A DNA stretch of 64,000 bases, from assembly GCA_036389395.1 (NCBI GenBank), contig DASVPY010000098.1:62001-126000 (forward strand), given 5' to 3'. Positions within the stretch are counted from its first letter, which is position 1; each line of letters opens with the position of its first letter. The notes beneath the pieces were generated by a model. It did no database searches. It was not told the DNA's origin and worked only from the letters and a program-made list of their open reading frames with translations. Of the stretch, positions 8,466-17,061 are shown in pieces. A program made the position numbers and the translations under genes. Origin of the DNA: QHXQ01 sp036389395. GTDB taxonomy: Bacteria > Acidobacteriota > Blastocatellia > Pyrinomonadales > Pyrinomonadaceae.

Positions 8466-9248
8466 ATGGCCAACGTGGATTTGACAATCGAAGGGATGAT
8501 CGCGCTGTTTTTCGAGCGGGACGCCGCCGGGCGGATCGTAGGCTGTAAAGCCGGGGTACTTCAGGACGCCCCCGGCCACGATTTTAAAGTCACCGTCGCG
8601 CGGTTCAGCCCGCCCCCGGCGGCCAACCTTTCTCCCACCCTCATCGAGCGCGATCTGAGGCTGGTCGTGACGCCCCCCGGCATCACTTTCACGGGCGGGG
8701 CCGTCAACCGGAAGACCGGCCAGGGCGCGCCGCAAAGCTTCGAGTGGGTCCTCGATCTCGACACCCTGTACGGCTTTGACATCGGAGCCAGGGAGAGCGG
8801 CTTCCGCTCGATTTTGCATCTGAACGGCGGTGAGTTCTTCACGATTGAAAAAAGCGTGAACAAGCTCATCGTCTACGACGAAAGCACCGACTCCTGTAAG
8901 AACGTCGGCTTCGTCGCGACCAAGGTCGGGGTGCGGGTCAGCCTACCCAGGGGGGGCACCGCGGAGTTCCGCAACGGCAACGGCCCGATGGCGAGCGTGT
9001 TCACGGCCGGGCCGCAGGACAGGTTCGAGATCGAAGTGCTCCGGGTGAATCAAAGTATTCACGGCGGGGCCCACGGCACGCAGCACCACGGCGACGCGAA
9101 CTTCTTCTATGCCGCCCTCGGGCACAAGATTCCGCCGGGTAAGAAGAAAGTCTTCAGTTCGACGCCGTTCCCCCACCCGCCTGTGCCCGTGTCGCCCGAG
9201 GCCTCGTGCCTCGTGCCCAGCGCGTCCCAGACTATTATTCTGCCTTGA
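8466..9248 (+). CDS. Unknown 260-aa protein of the CHAT/subtilase locus
   Basis: No signal peptide and no membrane segment, so probably cytoplasmic. The sequence looks beta-rich, with alternating hydrophobics (DLRLVVTPPGITFTGGAVN, SFEWVLDLDTLYGFDIG). It has a His/Gly stretch (HGGAHGTQHHGDANFFYAA) near 205-225 and a Pro-rich, Ser-rich tail. I recognise no family. GAGAGGAGAG lies just before the ATG. It sits 168 bp after the TPR-CHAT gene and 55 bp before the subtilase gene. Position suggests a substrate, effector or chaperone of the two proteases; that is inference only. Confidence 0.7.
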   Translation: MANVDLTIEGMIALFFERDAAGRIVGCKAGVLQDAPGHDFKVTVARFSPPPAANLSPTLIERDLRLVVTPPGITFTGGAVNRKTGQGAPQSFEWVLDLDTLYGFDIGARESGFRSILHLNGGEFFTIEKSVNKLIVYDESTDSCKNVGFVATKVGVRVSLPRGGTAEFRNGNGPMASVFTAGPQDRFEIEVLRVNQSIHGGAHGTQHHGDANFFYAALGHKIPPGKKKVFSSTPFPHPPVPVSPEASCLVPSASQTIILP

Positions 9249-9303
9249 ACGGCGGTGCCGCCCGGCGTCTGCGGGCTGACCTCGCCCCGGAGCGAACTAC
9301 GCG

Positions 9304-10776
9304 ATGCGCTTACCCATCCCATCCCCGCGGGAACTCGTCGTCGTGGCCCGCCCCGAGGCCGCGTGGCGGCTCACCCACGAAGGCGTCACGTCGCTCACGG
9401 GCTTCGACCTGGCCCCTTTGAACGAACTGCTCCGCGCGCCCGAAGTCAGCCTTCTCCCGCTCTACGGCCTGAGCGAAGAGCGGCTGCGATGGCGGGCCGA
9501 GACCTACACGGCCGCGACGGGCGTGGTGCTGCCCGACCTGTCTCCTTACTACCGGCTCTACGCGCCCGACGCCCTGCTCGACCTGCTGGCCCAAATGCTG
9601 CGCCGTCTGCCGTCGGTCGAGTCGGCGTACGTCAAACCCGGCGCGGAGCTGCCCATCTGGTTTAGCGACATAAAACCGCCGGCAGCGCCGTCGCCGCCCG
9701 GCAGGCCCGACCACACCGCGCTCCAAGAGTATCTGGACGACGCCCCGCAGGGCATCGGCGCGCGTTCCGCTTGGAAGCTCCCCGGCGGCCAGGGCGACGG
9801 CGTCAGGATCGTGGACGTGGAGTACGACTGGCGGTTCTCGCACGAAGATTTAAAGCAGGACCCCGGCGGCGTGGTGGGCGGCACCCCGGCCAACGACATC
9901 TTTTTGCGGAACCACGGCACGGCCGTGCTGGGCATGCTCGGCGGTGACCTGAACACGTTCGGCGTGACGGGCATCTGCCCGCGCGCCGACGTGCTCACCG
10001 TCTCCGCGTTTGAAGGGCCGCCGGGGTGGGGTTCGGGCGCGGCGCTTCGCCGCGCCGCCGAAGTGCTCCAGCCCGGTGACATCATCCTCGTCGAACTCGA
10101 ATACCCCGGCCCGAGGTCAAACTTTCAGACCCAGCTAGATCAATTCGGCTACATCCCGGCGGAGTGGTGGCCCGACAACTTGAACGCGATCCTATCCGCC
10201 ACGCGCCGCGGCATCATCGTCGTCGAGGCCGGTGGTAACGGCGGCGTCGATCTCGGCGAATCGCAAGGCTACGACACGCCGTCCTCCCCGCCCGGCCCGT
10301 TCCCGTCCGGTTGGCACAACCCGTTCCGGCGCGATCCTATAGACAGCGGGGCCATCATCGTGGGCGCGGGGGCAGCGTCGCCGTTCACGCCGCCAGACCT
10401 CAGCCGGTTGGACTTCTCCAACTTCGACGCCTCCAACAAGGTCTCCATCTTCGACGCGCAAGGGTGGGGCAACCGCGTCGTGACTTGCGGGTTCGGCGAC
10501 TTGTCCGGCGGGGACACCACCGACGAAGACATCTGGTACACGGGGCGTTTCAGCGGGACTTCGAGCGCCGCGCCGATGGTCGCGGGCGCGCTCGCCTGCC
10601 TGCAAGGCATCCTCAAAGCCAGGGGGCAAGCACCGCTCAGCCCGTTGGAAGCGCGGCGGCTGCTGCGCACGACCGGCTCGCCCCAACTGGACGATCCCGG
10701 CTCGCCCGCCAGCAACCGCATCGGCAACAGACCCGATCTCAGACAGTTGATCGCCGCCCTGCCGCCGCCGCCCTGA
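9304..10776 (+). CDS. Subtilisin-like (S8) serine peptidase, no signal peptide
   Basis: 490 aa. The catalytic set is complete in the family order: Asp171 in VRIVDVEYDW, His204 in RNHGTAVLGML, oxyanion Asn312 in EAGGNGG, and Ser420 in FSGTSSAAPMVAGAL. Residues 1-155 form an extra N-terminal domain of unknown type (PYYRLYAPDALLDLLAQML), with no secretion signal, so the enzyme is probably intracellular or exported by another route. The N-terminal part could be an inhibitory propeptide, which would suit activation by cleavage. It is the last gene of the sigma/CHAT locus. The protease identity is firm; the biological role is not known. Confidence 0.9.
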   Translation: MRLPIPSPRELVVVARPEAAWRLTHEGVTSLTGFDLAPLNELLRAPEVSLLPLYGLSEERLRWRAETYTAATGVVLPDLSPYYRLYAPDALLDLLAQMLRRLPSVESAYVKPGAELPIWFSDIKPPAAPSPPGRPDHTALQEYLDDAPQGIGARSAWKLPGGQGDGVRIVDVEYDWRFSHEDLKQDPGGVVGGTPANDIFLRNHGTAVLGMLGGDLNTFGVTGICPRADVLTVSAFEGPPGWGSGAALRRAAEVLQPGDIILVELEYPGPRSNFQTQLDQFGYIPAEWWPDNLNAILSATRRGIIVVEAGGNGGVDLGESQGYDTPSSPPGPFPSGWHNPFRRDPIDSGAIIVGAGAASPFTPPDLSRLDFSNFDASNKVSIFDAQGWGNRVVTCGFGDLSGGDTTDEDIWYTGRFSGTSSAAPMVAGALACLQGILKARGQAPLSPLEARRLLRTTGSPQLDDPGSPASNRIGNRPDLRQLIAALPPPP

Positions 10777-10841
10777 GCGCGGAAGTTTGCGGCGGCGCGC
10801 GTCAATCCGATCATTGCGCCGGCGCGCGGCCGCCTGTGCCT

Positions 10842-10871
10842 TTGCGTGGGTCGCGGCGGGGGTGCTAGAGT
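10842..10871 (+). promoter_or_regulatory. Possible promoter for coaBC
   Basis: TTGCGT (10842-10847), 18 bp spacer, TAGAGT (10866-10871), ending 28 bp before the coaBC start. Both boxes are weak matches, so this is a position-supported guess. Confidence 0.35.
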
Positions 10872-10899
10872 TTTGCCGCGTTCGTGGGCGGCAAAACTC

Positions 10900-12228
10900 A
10901 TGGCTGAGACGGAAGGCGAGAAGGCGGCGCTGCCTTACGCGGGCCGGCGCGTGGCGCTGGGCGTGACGGGCGGCATCGCGGCCTACAAGGCGGCGGAAAT
11001 TTTGCGCGGGCTGCAACGCGCCGGCTGCGTCGTGCGCGTGGCGATGACCGAGCACGCCACACGGCTCGTCGCCCCGCTCACCTTCCGCGCGCTCTCCGGC
11101 GCGCACGTCGTCGTGGACGACTACGCGCCCGACAACCCAGACCCCATCGCGCACATCACCTTCTCGCAGACCGTCGAGCTGCTCCTCGTCGCGCCCGCCA
11201 CCGCCAACTGCCTCGCCAAGTTCGCCAACGGCGTCGCCGACGATTTCCTGACGACCACTTACCTCGCGTCGAACGCGCCCGTCCTCGTCGCGCCCGCGAT
11301 GAACACGACCATGTGGCTGCACCCGGCCACGCAGCGCAACCTCGCGCGGCTGCGCGCCGACGGCGTCCACGTCGTCGAGCCGGACGCGGGCGAGATGGCC
11401 TGCGGCACAATCGGGCCGGGCCGCCTGAGCGCGCCCGAAAAGATCGTCGCCGCCGCGCTCGCGCTGCTCGACAAATCGGCGGCGCAAGCCGGCGCGAACG
11501 CCCAAGCGTCAACGCAAGACGCGCCGGCAACGCAAGACGCGAACGCGCGGCCGCAAGACCTGGCGGGCGAGCGCGTGCTGCTCACCGTGGGCGCGACGCG
11601 CGAGGAGCTTGACCCCGTGCGCTTCCTGTCGAACCGCTCGTCGGGGCGCATGGGCTTCGCCTTGGCCGAGGCGGCGCGCGCGCGCGGCGCGGAGGTGACG
11701 TGCGTGGTCGGCGTGACCAGCGCGCAGCCGCCCGCGGGTGTGCGCGTCGTCAACGCACTCTCGGCCGCAGAGATGCACGCCGCGGTCATGCGCGAGCTGC
11801 CCGCCGCGACCGTCTTCATCGGCGCGGCGGCCGTCGCAGACTACCGCCCCGCCAGCCGCGCGCCGCAGAAGTTGAAGAAGACCGGCGCGGCGCTCACGAT
11901 CACTTTAGAGCCGACGCCGGACATACTGGCCGCCGTGGCCGCGGCGCGCACCGACGGGCTGCTCGTCATCGGCTTCGCCGCCGAGAGCGAGGACGTGCTC
12001 GCGCACGCGCGCGCCAAACTCGAACGCAAGCGACTCGACGCCATCGTCGCCAACGACATCACGCGCGCGGGCGCGGGCTTCGACACGGAGACCAACGTCG
12101 TCACGCTCCTGGCGCGCGACCGCGCGACGCCCCTCGAACTGCCGCTCATGTCCAAGCGCGCCGCCGCCGAACACATCCTCGACGAGATCGCGCGCCTGCG
12201 CCGGGCGCACGTAACAGCGCTGTCATAG
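10900..12228 (+). CDS. coaBC: Phosphopantothenoylcysteine decarboxylase / phosphopantothenate-cysteine ligase
   Basis: 442 aa bifunctional enzyme of coenzyme A synthesis: the CoaB part joins cysteine to 4-phosphopantothenate and the CoaC part decarboxylates the product using FMN. The CoaC half (1-190) shows VALGVTGGIAAYKAAEILR, PATANCLAKFANGVADDFL, MNTTMW and EMACGTIGPGRLS. The CoaB half (215-442) shows VLLTVGATREELDPVRFLS, NRSSGRMGFALAEA, IGAAAVADYRP and KLKKTGAALTI. An Ala-rich linker near 195-215 joins them. The ATG at 10900 is chosen because the CoaC domain begins right after it. Length is typical (about 400-430 aa). Confidence 0.97.
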   Translation: MAETEGEKAALPYAGRRVALGVTGGIAAYKAAEILRGLQRAGCVVRVAMTEHATRLVAPLTFRALSGAHVVVDDYAPDNPDPIAHITFSQTVELLLVAPATANCLAKFANGVADDFLTTTYLASNAPVLVAPAMNTTMWLHPATQRNLARLRADGVHVVEPDAGEMACGTIGPGRLSAPEKIVAAALALLDKSAAQAGANAQASTQDAPATQDANARPQDLAGERVLLTVGATREELDPVRFLSNRSSGRMGFALAEAARARGAEVTCVVGVTSAQPPAGVRVVNALSAAEMHAAVMRELPAATVFIGAAAVADYRPASRAPQKLKKTGAALTITLEPTPDILAAVAAARTDGLLVIGFAAESEDVLAHARAKLERKRLDAIVANDITRAGAGFDTETNVVTLLARDRATPLELPLMSKRAAAEHILDEIARLRRAHVTALS

Positions 12229-12265
12229 CGCGCGTTGCTTCGCGCGCGCGACCTTAGTTTTCGCG

Positions 12266-12304
12266 TTTGAAGTTTTCTTGTTTGAAGTTTCTTATCCGAA
12301 GTTT
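12266..12304 (+). repeat. Three tandem TTTGAAGTTT copies
   Basis: TTTGAAGTTT at 12266-12275 and 12281-12290 and a third copy, TCCGAAGTTT, at 12295-12304. The period is 14-15 bp and the array ends two bases before the glycosylase start codon. It looks like a one-armed relative of the GTTCAAAG-type elements. Confidence 0.55.
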
Positions 12305-12306
12305 CA

Positions 12307-13395
12307 ATGTCCGACGAGCCGTCATTTCATCAAGAACTGCTGCGGCTGACCGAAGCGGTCGGGGCGCAGCTTGAATACCTGCGCGACCTCGGCGTCGCGC
12401 ACGTCGCCGCGCCCGCGGGCGCGACCGCCCCGGCCGACGAACAGACAGGCGCGACCCCGCGCTCCTCTGCCACGCCGCCGCACGCCCGCGCCGACGCCGC
12501 ACGCCCCGCCGAAGCCCCGCGCACGCAGGCGTTACGACGCAACGCCGAAGCGGAAGCGCGCCGCGCCGCCGAAGCCGCGCGCACGCCCGCGCGCACCGAG
12601 CCGCCGCGCACGCCCGCGCACAGTTTCGCCGCCCCGCCGCCCCCGCCGTCACGTTTCAGCGCGCCGCCGCCACCCGCCGGCCGCGCCGCAACCAACAGCG
12701 AGCAGACCGAGATGGCCACACGCAAGACCGCACCCAAGCCGCACGCCCCCGACGCCGCGCCCGCGCCGCAAGACACGCTCTTCGGCGAGATCGCGCCCGC
12801 CGATGAACTGAGCCTGCCGCGCCCCGGCGAGACGTTGGAAGACATATGGCGCGACATCGGGCCGGAGTGTATGCGCTGCCCGCTCTGCTGCGAGGGGCGC
12901 GCGCGGGTCGTCAACAGCGAGGGCAACCCGCGCGCGCGCCTGATGTTCGTCGGCGAAGCGCCGGGCGCGGACGAGGACGCGCAAGGCCGGCCCTTCGTCG
13001 GCCGCGCCGGGCAACTGCTCAACAAGATCATCGAAGCCATCGGCCTCAAACGCGAGGACGTGTTCATCGGCAACGTCAACCGCTGCCGGCCGCAGAACAA
13101 TCGCACGCCGACCGCGGCCGAGGCGGCGGTCTGCAAGCCGTTCCTGCTCCGCGAAATCGCCATCGTGCGCCCCGCCGTCATCGTCGTCCTCGGCAACACG
13201 GCCATGCACAACCTGCTCGACACCAAGGTCGGCATCACGAAAGTCCGCGGCCAGTTCCAGGACTACAAAGGCATCAAGGTCATGCCCACCTTCCACCCCG
13301 CCTATCTTCTGCGCGACCCCTCCAAGAAGCGCGAGGCGTGGGACGACATGAAGAAGGTGCGCGACTACCTGAATCAGATTAAGGACGAGGCGTGA
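12307..13395 (+). CDS. Family-4 uracil-DNA glycosylase
   Basis: 362 aa. The N-terminal 165 residues are Ala/Pro/Arg-rich and low in complexity. The catalytic domain (about 175-360) is a family-4 (UDGa-type) enzyme that removes uracil from DNA. Motif 1 is GEAPGADEDAQGRPF, followed by VGRAGQLLNKII. Motif 2 has His330 in PTFHPAYLLRDP. The four cysteines expected for the 4Fe-4S cluster are present: two in CMRCPLCC, one in NRCRPQNN and one in AAVCKPF. It is followed after 92 bp by a degenerate paralogue. Active enzyme is expected. The long disordered N-terminus is unusual for the family. Confidence 0.93.
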   Translation: MSDEPSFHQELLRLTEAVGAQLEYLRDLGVAHVAAPAGATAPADEQTGATPRSSATPPHARADAARPAEAPRTQALRRNAEAEARRAAEAARTPARTEPPRTPAHSFAAPPPPPSRFSAPPPPAGRAATNSEQTEMATRKTAPKPHAPDAAPAPQDTLFGEIAPADELSLPRPGETLEDIWRDIGPECMRCPLCCEGRARVVNSEGNPRARLMFVGEAPGADEDAQGRPFVGRAGQLLNKIIEAIGLKREDVFIGNVNRCRPQNNRTPTAAEAAVCKPFLLREIAIVRPAVIVVLGNTAMHNLLDTKVGITKVRGQFQDYKGIKVMPTFHPAYLLRDPSKKREAWDDMKKVRDYLNQIKDEA

Positions 13396-13403
13396 ACGAG
13401 TCA

Positions 13404-13480
13404 GCGTTCAAAGTTCAAAGTTCAAGGTTCAAGGTTAGCTACACGTTGAACCTTGAACTTTGAACCACGAACATTGAACT
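13404..13480. repeat. Palindromic repeat, GTTCAAAG type
   Basis: Left arm of GTTCAAAGTTCAAGG-like units, right arm with TTGAACCTTGAACTTTGAA. It fills the gap between the two glycosylase genes, nine bases after one stop and seven before the next start. Confidence 0.75.
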
Positions 13481-13487
13481 TTTACCC

Positions 13488-14081
13488 ATGGCAGAGCAGG
13501 ACTCGTTACTTTTCGGCGAGCCGGCGGGGCCGGCGGAGACGCTGGACGCGGTCAACGCGGAACTGTTGCGGCGCGCGCAGAGCACGCCGCAGTTTAAGGA
13601 GCGCGTCTTTATTCTCGGCGAGGGGCCTGTGGGCGCGCGCGTGGCGGTCGTCGGCGAGTCGCCGGGGCCGCCCGACATCGCCACGGGCCGGCCCTTCATG
13701 GGGCCGGCGGGCGACATGCTCAACCGCATCCTCGCCGCCACGGGTCTGCGGCGCGAAGACTGCTACCTGACCAACGTCGTCAAGATGATCTCGACCGGCG
13801 AGGAGTTGACGCCGGACGTGCTCGCGTTCTTCACGCCCTACCTGCACCGCGAGTTGGCGGTCGTCCGCCCGCGCGTCGTCATCGCCTTCGGCAACACGCC
13901 CACGCGCGCCCTGCTCCGCACCAAGAAACCCATCTCGCAGATGCGCGGCCACTTCCACGACTACCACGGCGCGCAACTCATGCCCACCTTCAACCCCGCC
14001 TACCTCCTGCGCGACCCCTCCAAGAAGCGCGAAGTCTGGGAAGACATGAAACAGGTGCGCGCCCTGCTGGCGACGATTTGA
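13488..14081 (+). CDS. UDG family-4-like protein without Fe-S cysteines or active-site His
   Basis: 197 aa, clearly homologous to the preceding glycosylase over its whole length (GRPFMGPAGDMLNRILAATG; VVRPRVVIAFGNT; NPAYLLRDPSKKREVW). Differences are pointed. There is no CxxC pair near the N-terminus. The two later cluster cysteines are absent (LTNVVKMISTGEEL replaces the NRCRPQ region). Motif 1 reads GESPGPPDIATGRPF. The motif-2 His is Asn169 (TFNPAYLL). The reading frame is intact and the fold residues are kept, so it is not a decaying pseudogene. It may bind DNA, act as a non-iron variant with another specificity, or pair with the active enzyme. Confidence 0.85.
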   Translation: MAEQDSLLFGEPAGPAETLDAVNAELLRRAQSTPQFKERVFILGEGPVGARVAVVGESPGPPDIATGRPFMGPAGDMLNRILAATGLRREDCYLTNVVKMISTGEELTPDVLAFFTPYLHRELAVVRPRVVIAFGNTPTRALLRTKKPISQMRGHFHDYHGAQLMPTFNPAYLLRDPSKKREVWEDMKQVRALLATI

Positions 14082-14136
14082 ATGAGCGGGCCGCCTCGCT
14101 TCATTTTTCGGCCGCTTCAAGTTAAGTTAACGCGCC

Positions 14137-16653
14137 GTGCCGAGTCTGACCGCCCACGCCAAGTTTCAGACCGAGACCGCCGCCGCGCCGCGCTACGCGG
14201 AGGTGGCCGTGCCGCTGCGCGTGGCGCAGACTTTCACTTATCGGCTGCCTGGGGAGTTGGGCGCGGCGGCGCGGGTGGGCGCGCGCGTGCTCGTGCCGCT
14301 GGGGCGCAAGCTCGTTACCGCTTACGTCGTCGCGCTGCACGAAGAGTTAGACCCGGCGCTTGAGTTGGCGGAGGCGGACGTTAAGGAAGTCGAAGAGTTG
14401 CTCGACGCCGAGCCGCTGTTGACGCCGGAGGTGTTGGAGCTGACGCGCTGGCTGGCGGACTACTACGCCGCGCCTTGGGGCGAGGTGTTGAAGGCGGCGC
14501 TGCCCGCCGGTCTGAACGCGGCGGTCGAGCTGGTGTTGACCTGCACGCCGGCCGGGCACGACGAGTTGGCGCGTCTGCCCGCGCGGCAACTCAAGACGGC
14601 GAAGGCGCGGCTGTTGCAGTTCGTCGCGGCGGAAGGCGAGACGACGTTGCGGCAGGCGGCGGAGTTGGCGGGGCGCGCGCGGGCGCTCACGGTCGCGCGC
14701 CAGCTTGAGCGCGCCGGCTGGCTCGCCGTCACGCAGCGCGCGCGCACGACGGCGGCGCGCGCCAAGCGGCGCAAGGCCGTCGCGCTCTGTCCGCCCGACG
14801 AGCACGCGAACGGCGGCGCGCGCGCGCTCACGCCGGCGCAGGAGCGCGTCGTCGCCGCGTTGCTGGCGCACGACGGCGAGATGCTCTTCGCAGACCTGCT
14901 CGCGGCGGCGGCCGCTTCGCCAGCGACCGTGCAGACGTTGGAGCGGCGGGGCCTGCTGCGGACGCTCGTGCGCGAGGTGCGCCGCGACCCGCTGGCGCAC
15001 GCCGTGCTGCCCGACGCGACCGAGTTGCGACTGACTGCGGAGCAGCAGGGCGCGCTCGCGGAGATCGAGGCGGCGCTGGCGAAGAAGAGCTACGCCGCGT
15101 TCCTCTTGCACGGCGTCACGGGCAGCGGCAAGACCGAAGTTTACATACGCGCGATGCGCGCGGCGCTGGCCGCCGGGCGCGGCGCGTTGATGCTCGTGCC
15201 TGAGATCGCTCTGACGCCCGTCTTCTCGCGCCGCCTGCGCGCGCACTTCGGCGACGCGGTCGCCATCCTCCATTCGTCGCTCACGACGGGCGAGCGTTAC
15301 GACGAGTGGAGTCGCCTGCGGCGCGGCGCGGCGCGCGTCTGCATCGGCACGCGCTCGGCCGTCTTCGCGCCGGTCGAGAATCTCGGCGTCGTCGTCGTGG
15401 ATGAGGAGCACGAAGGCTCTTACAGGCAGCAGGAGTCGCCCTACTACCACGGGCGCGACGCGGCCGTCTTGCGCGCGCACAAGGCGCGCGCCGTCGTCGT
15501 GCTCGGCTCGGCGACGCCCTCGCTCGAATCCTTTCACAACGCGCGCGCAGGCAAGTACCGCTATCTCGAACTGCACAAGCGCGTCGCCGACCGCGCGCTG
15601 GCGCGGGTCGAGATCGTGGACATGCGTCAGGTCTTCGCGCGCGCGGGCAAGTACCAGGTCTTGTCCGAAGAGTTGCTCGACGCCATCGCGGAGACGCACG
15701 CGCGGGGCGAGCAGGCCATCGTGCTCTTGAACCGGCGCGGCTATTCGAGCTTCGTGCTGTGCCGCTCGTGCGGCGAGCGGCTGCAGTGCCCGCAGTGCGA
15801 CGTGACCTTGACTTACCACCGGCGCGAGCGCGCGCTCATCTGCCACTACTGCAACTTCCGCCGCCGCCCGCCCGACAAGTGCCCGACGTGCCAGGGGCCT
15901 TACATCCACTACGTCGGCGAAGGCACGGAGCAGATCGAAGAGATCATCGCCGAGAAGTTTCCCACGCTGCGGCTCGCGCGGCTCGACCGCGACACGACCG
16001 CGCGCCGCCACACCTACGAGCAGGCGATCCTGCGCTTCGGCGCGGGCGAGTTGGACATGCTCGTCGGCACGCAGATGATCGCCAAGGGGCACGACTTCCC
16101 GAACGTCACGCTGGTCGGCGTCGTCTCGGTGGACGCGGGGCTGGGGATGCCGGACTTCCGCGCGGCCGAGCGGACGTTCCAACTGCTGACGCAGGTGGCG
16201 GGGCGCGCGGGGCGCGGCGACCGCGCGGGGCGCGTGCTGATCCAGACGTTCCACCCGCAGCACTACGCTTTGCGCCACGCCTGCGCGCAGGACTACGCCG
16301 GCTTCTTTCAGGAAGAGATCGGCTACCGCAAGAACCTGAGCTACCCGCCGTTCGTCGCGCTCAGCAGCCTCTTGATCCATTGCGCGGATTGGGAGCGCGC
16401 GCAGGTGACGGCCGCCGAGTTGCGCCGCGCGCTGGACGAGGCGAACGCGGAGCGCGCGTGTCGCGTGCTGGGGCCAGCGCCCGCGCCGCTCGCGCGCCTG
16501 CGCGGCGAGCACCGCATCCAACTCTTGTTGAAGGCGCGCAACCGGCAGAAGATGCGCGCCGTGCTCGACGTGGCGCTCGCCGACGCCGCGCAGGCGCAAG
16601 GTTGCGACCTGCAAGCGGTCAATGTTGAAATAGACCCGGTGAACCTGATGTGA
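14137..16653 (+). CDS. priA: Primosomal protein N' (replication restart helicase)
   Basis: 838 aa, a 3'-5' DNA helicase that reloads the replisome at stalled forks. An N-terminal 3'BD domain (AEVAVPLRVAQTFTYRLP) is followed by a winged-helix region. The helicase core has Walker A GVTGSGKT (326-333) and DEEH (422-425). It then has the paired zinc sites typical of PriA (LCRSCGERLQCPQC, CHYCNFRRRPPDKCPTCQG), GTQMIAKGHDFPNVTLVGVV and QVAGRAGRGDRAGRVLIQT. Start taken at GTG 14137. Length is slightly above the E. coli protein. Confidence 0.97.
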   Translation: MPSLTAHAKFQTETAAAPRYAEVAVPLRVAQTFTYRLPGELGAAARVGARVLVPLGRKLVTAYVVALHEELDPALELAEADVKEVEELLDAEPLLTPEVLELTRWLADYYAAPWGEVLKAALPAGLNAAVELVLTCTPAGHDELARLPARQLKTAKARLLQFVAAEGETTLRQAAELAGRARALTVARQLERAGWLAVTQRARTTAARAKRRKAVALCPPDEHANGGARALTPAQERVVAALLAHDGEMLFADLLAAAAASPATVQTLERRGLLRTLVREVRRDPLAHAVLPDATELRLTAEQQGALAEIEAALAKKSYAAFLLHGVTGSGKTEVYIRAMRAALAAGRGALMLVPEIALTPVFSRRLRAHFGDAVAILHSSLTTGERYDEWSRLRRGAARVCIGTRSAVFAPVENLGVVVVDEEHEGSYRQQESPYYHGRDAAVLRAHKARAVVVLGSATPSLESFHNARAGKYRYLELHKRVADRALARVEIVDMRQVFARAGKYQVLSEELLDAIAETHARGEQAIVLLNRRGYSSFVLCRSCGERLQCPQCDVTLTYHRRERALICHYCNFRRRPPDKCPTCQGPYIHYVGEGTEQIEEIIAEKFPTLRLARLDRDTTARRHTYEQAILRFGAGELDMLVGTQMIAKGHDFPNVTLVGVVSVDAGLGMPDFRAAERTFQLLTQVAGRAGRGDRAGRVLIQTFHPQHYALRHACAQDYAGFFQEEIGYRKNLSYPPFVALSSLLIHCADWERAQVTAAELRRALDEANAERACRVLGPAPAPLARLRGEHRIQLLLKARNRQKMRAVLDVALADAAQAQGCDLQAVNVEIDPVNLM

Positions 16654-16717
16654 GTCCAAGCAAACTTGGTTTGAGGCCGGCAACCCTGGTGTGAGTGCCG
16701 CCGACCCTTCTTCGCGC

Positions 16718-17035
16718 ATGAGCCGCACGAGTTTTACCGCGCTGCTGATTCTGTCGTTCGTCCTGCCGGCCGCCGTCGCCCTCTTAGCCATCGGGGCGTG
16801 CGGCGTCGGGCACGGCGACTGCCGCCTGATGGCGGTCTACCCGGCGCTGTTCCCTTACTCCTTCCTCGGCGGCAACCTGTTCAAGAGTAGCGCCGGCCTG
16901 TTCGTCGGCGCGGCCCTCGTGCAGTACCCCGCTTACGTCCTGCTGCTCCGGCGGGCCGGCTCGCGGCCACGTCTAATCGTGCTGCTCGCGGCCCACGTCG
17001 TCGCGGCGCTCGCCGGTTACTTGCTCATGTTTTGA
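16718..17035 (+). CDS. Small membrane protein, unknown
   Basis: 105 aa from the ATG at 16718; a GTG at 16691 would add nine residues. Three to four hydrophobic segments (FTALLILSFVLPAAVALLAI; AGLFVGAALVQYPAYVLLL; LIVLLAAHVVAALAGYLLMF) separated by short loops, with two cysteines in the first loop (ACGVGHGDC). It lies between priA and lpxD in the same direction. I recognise no family. Confidence 0.6.
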   Translation: MSRTSFTALLILSFVLPAAVALLAIGACGVGHGDCRLMAVYPALFPYSFLGGNLFKSSAGLFVGAALVQYPAYVLLLRRAGSRPRLIVLLAAHVVAALAGYLLMF

Positions 17036-17061
17036 AAGAGCGGCGGCGCTAATGAAGTTTA

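Noticed and set aside
13488..14081. The second glycosylase gene as a pseudogene
   Set aside because: The frame is intact, the length is right and fold residues are kept; the changes are concentrated in ligand and active-site positions.
14347..16791. An 814-aa minus-strand open frame opposite priA
   Set aside because: It has no recognisable domain, while the plus strand encodes all PriA motifs. A shadow of codon bias.
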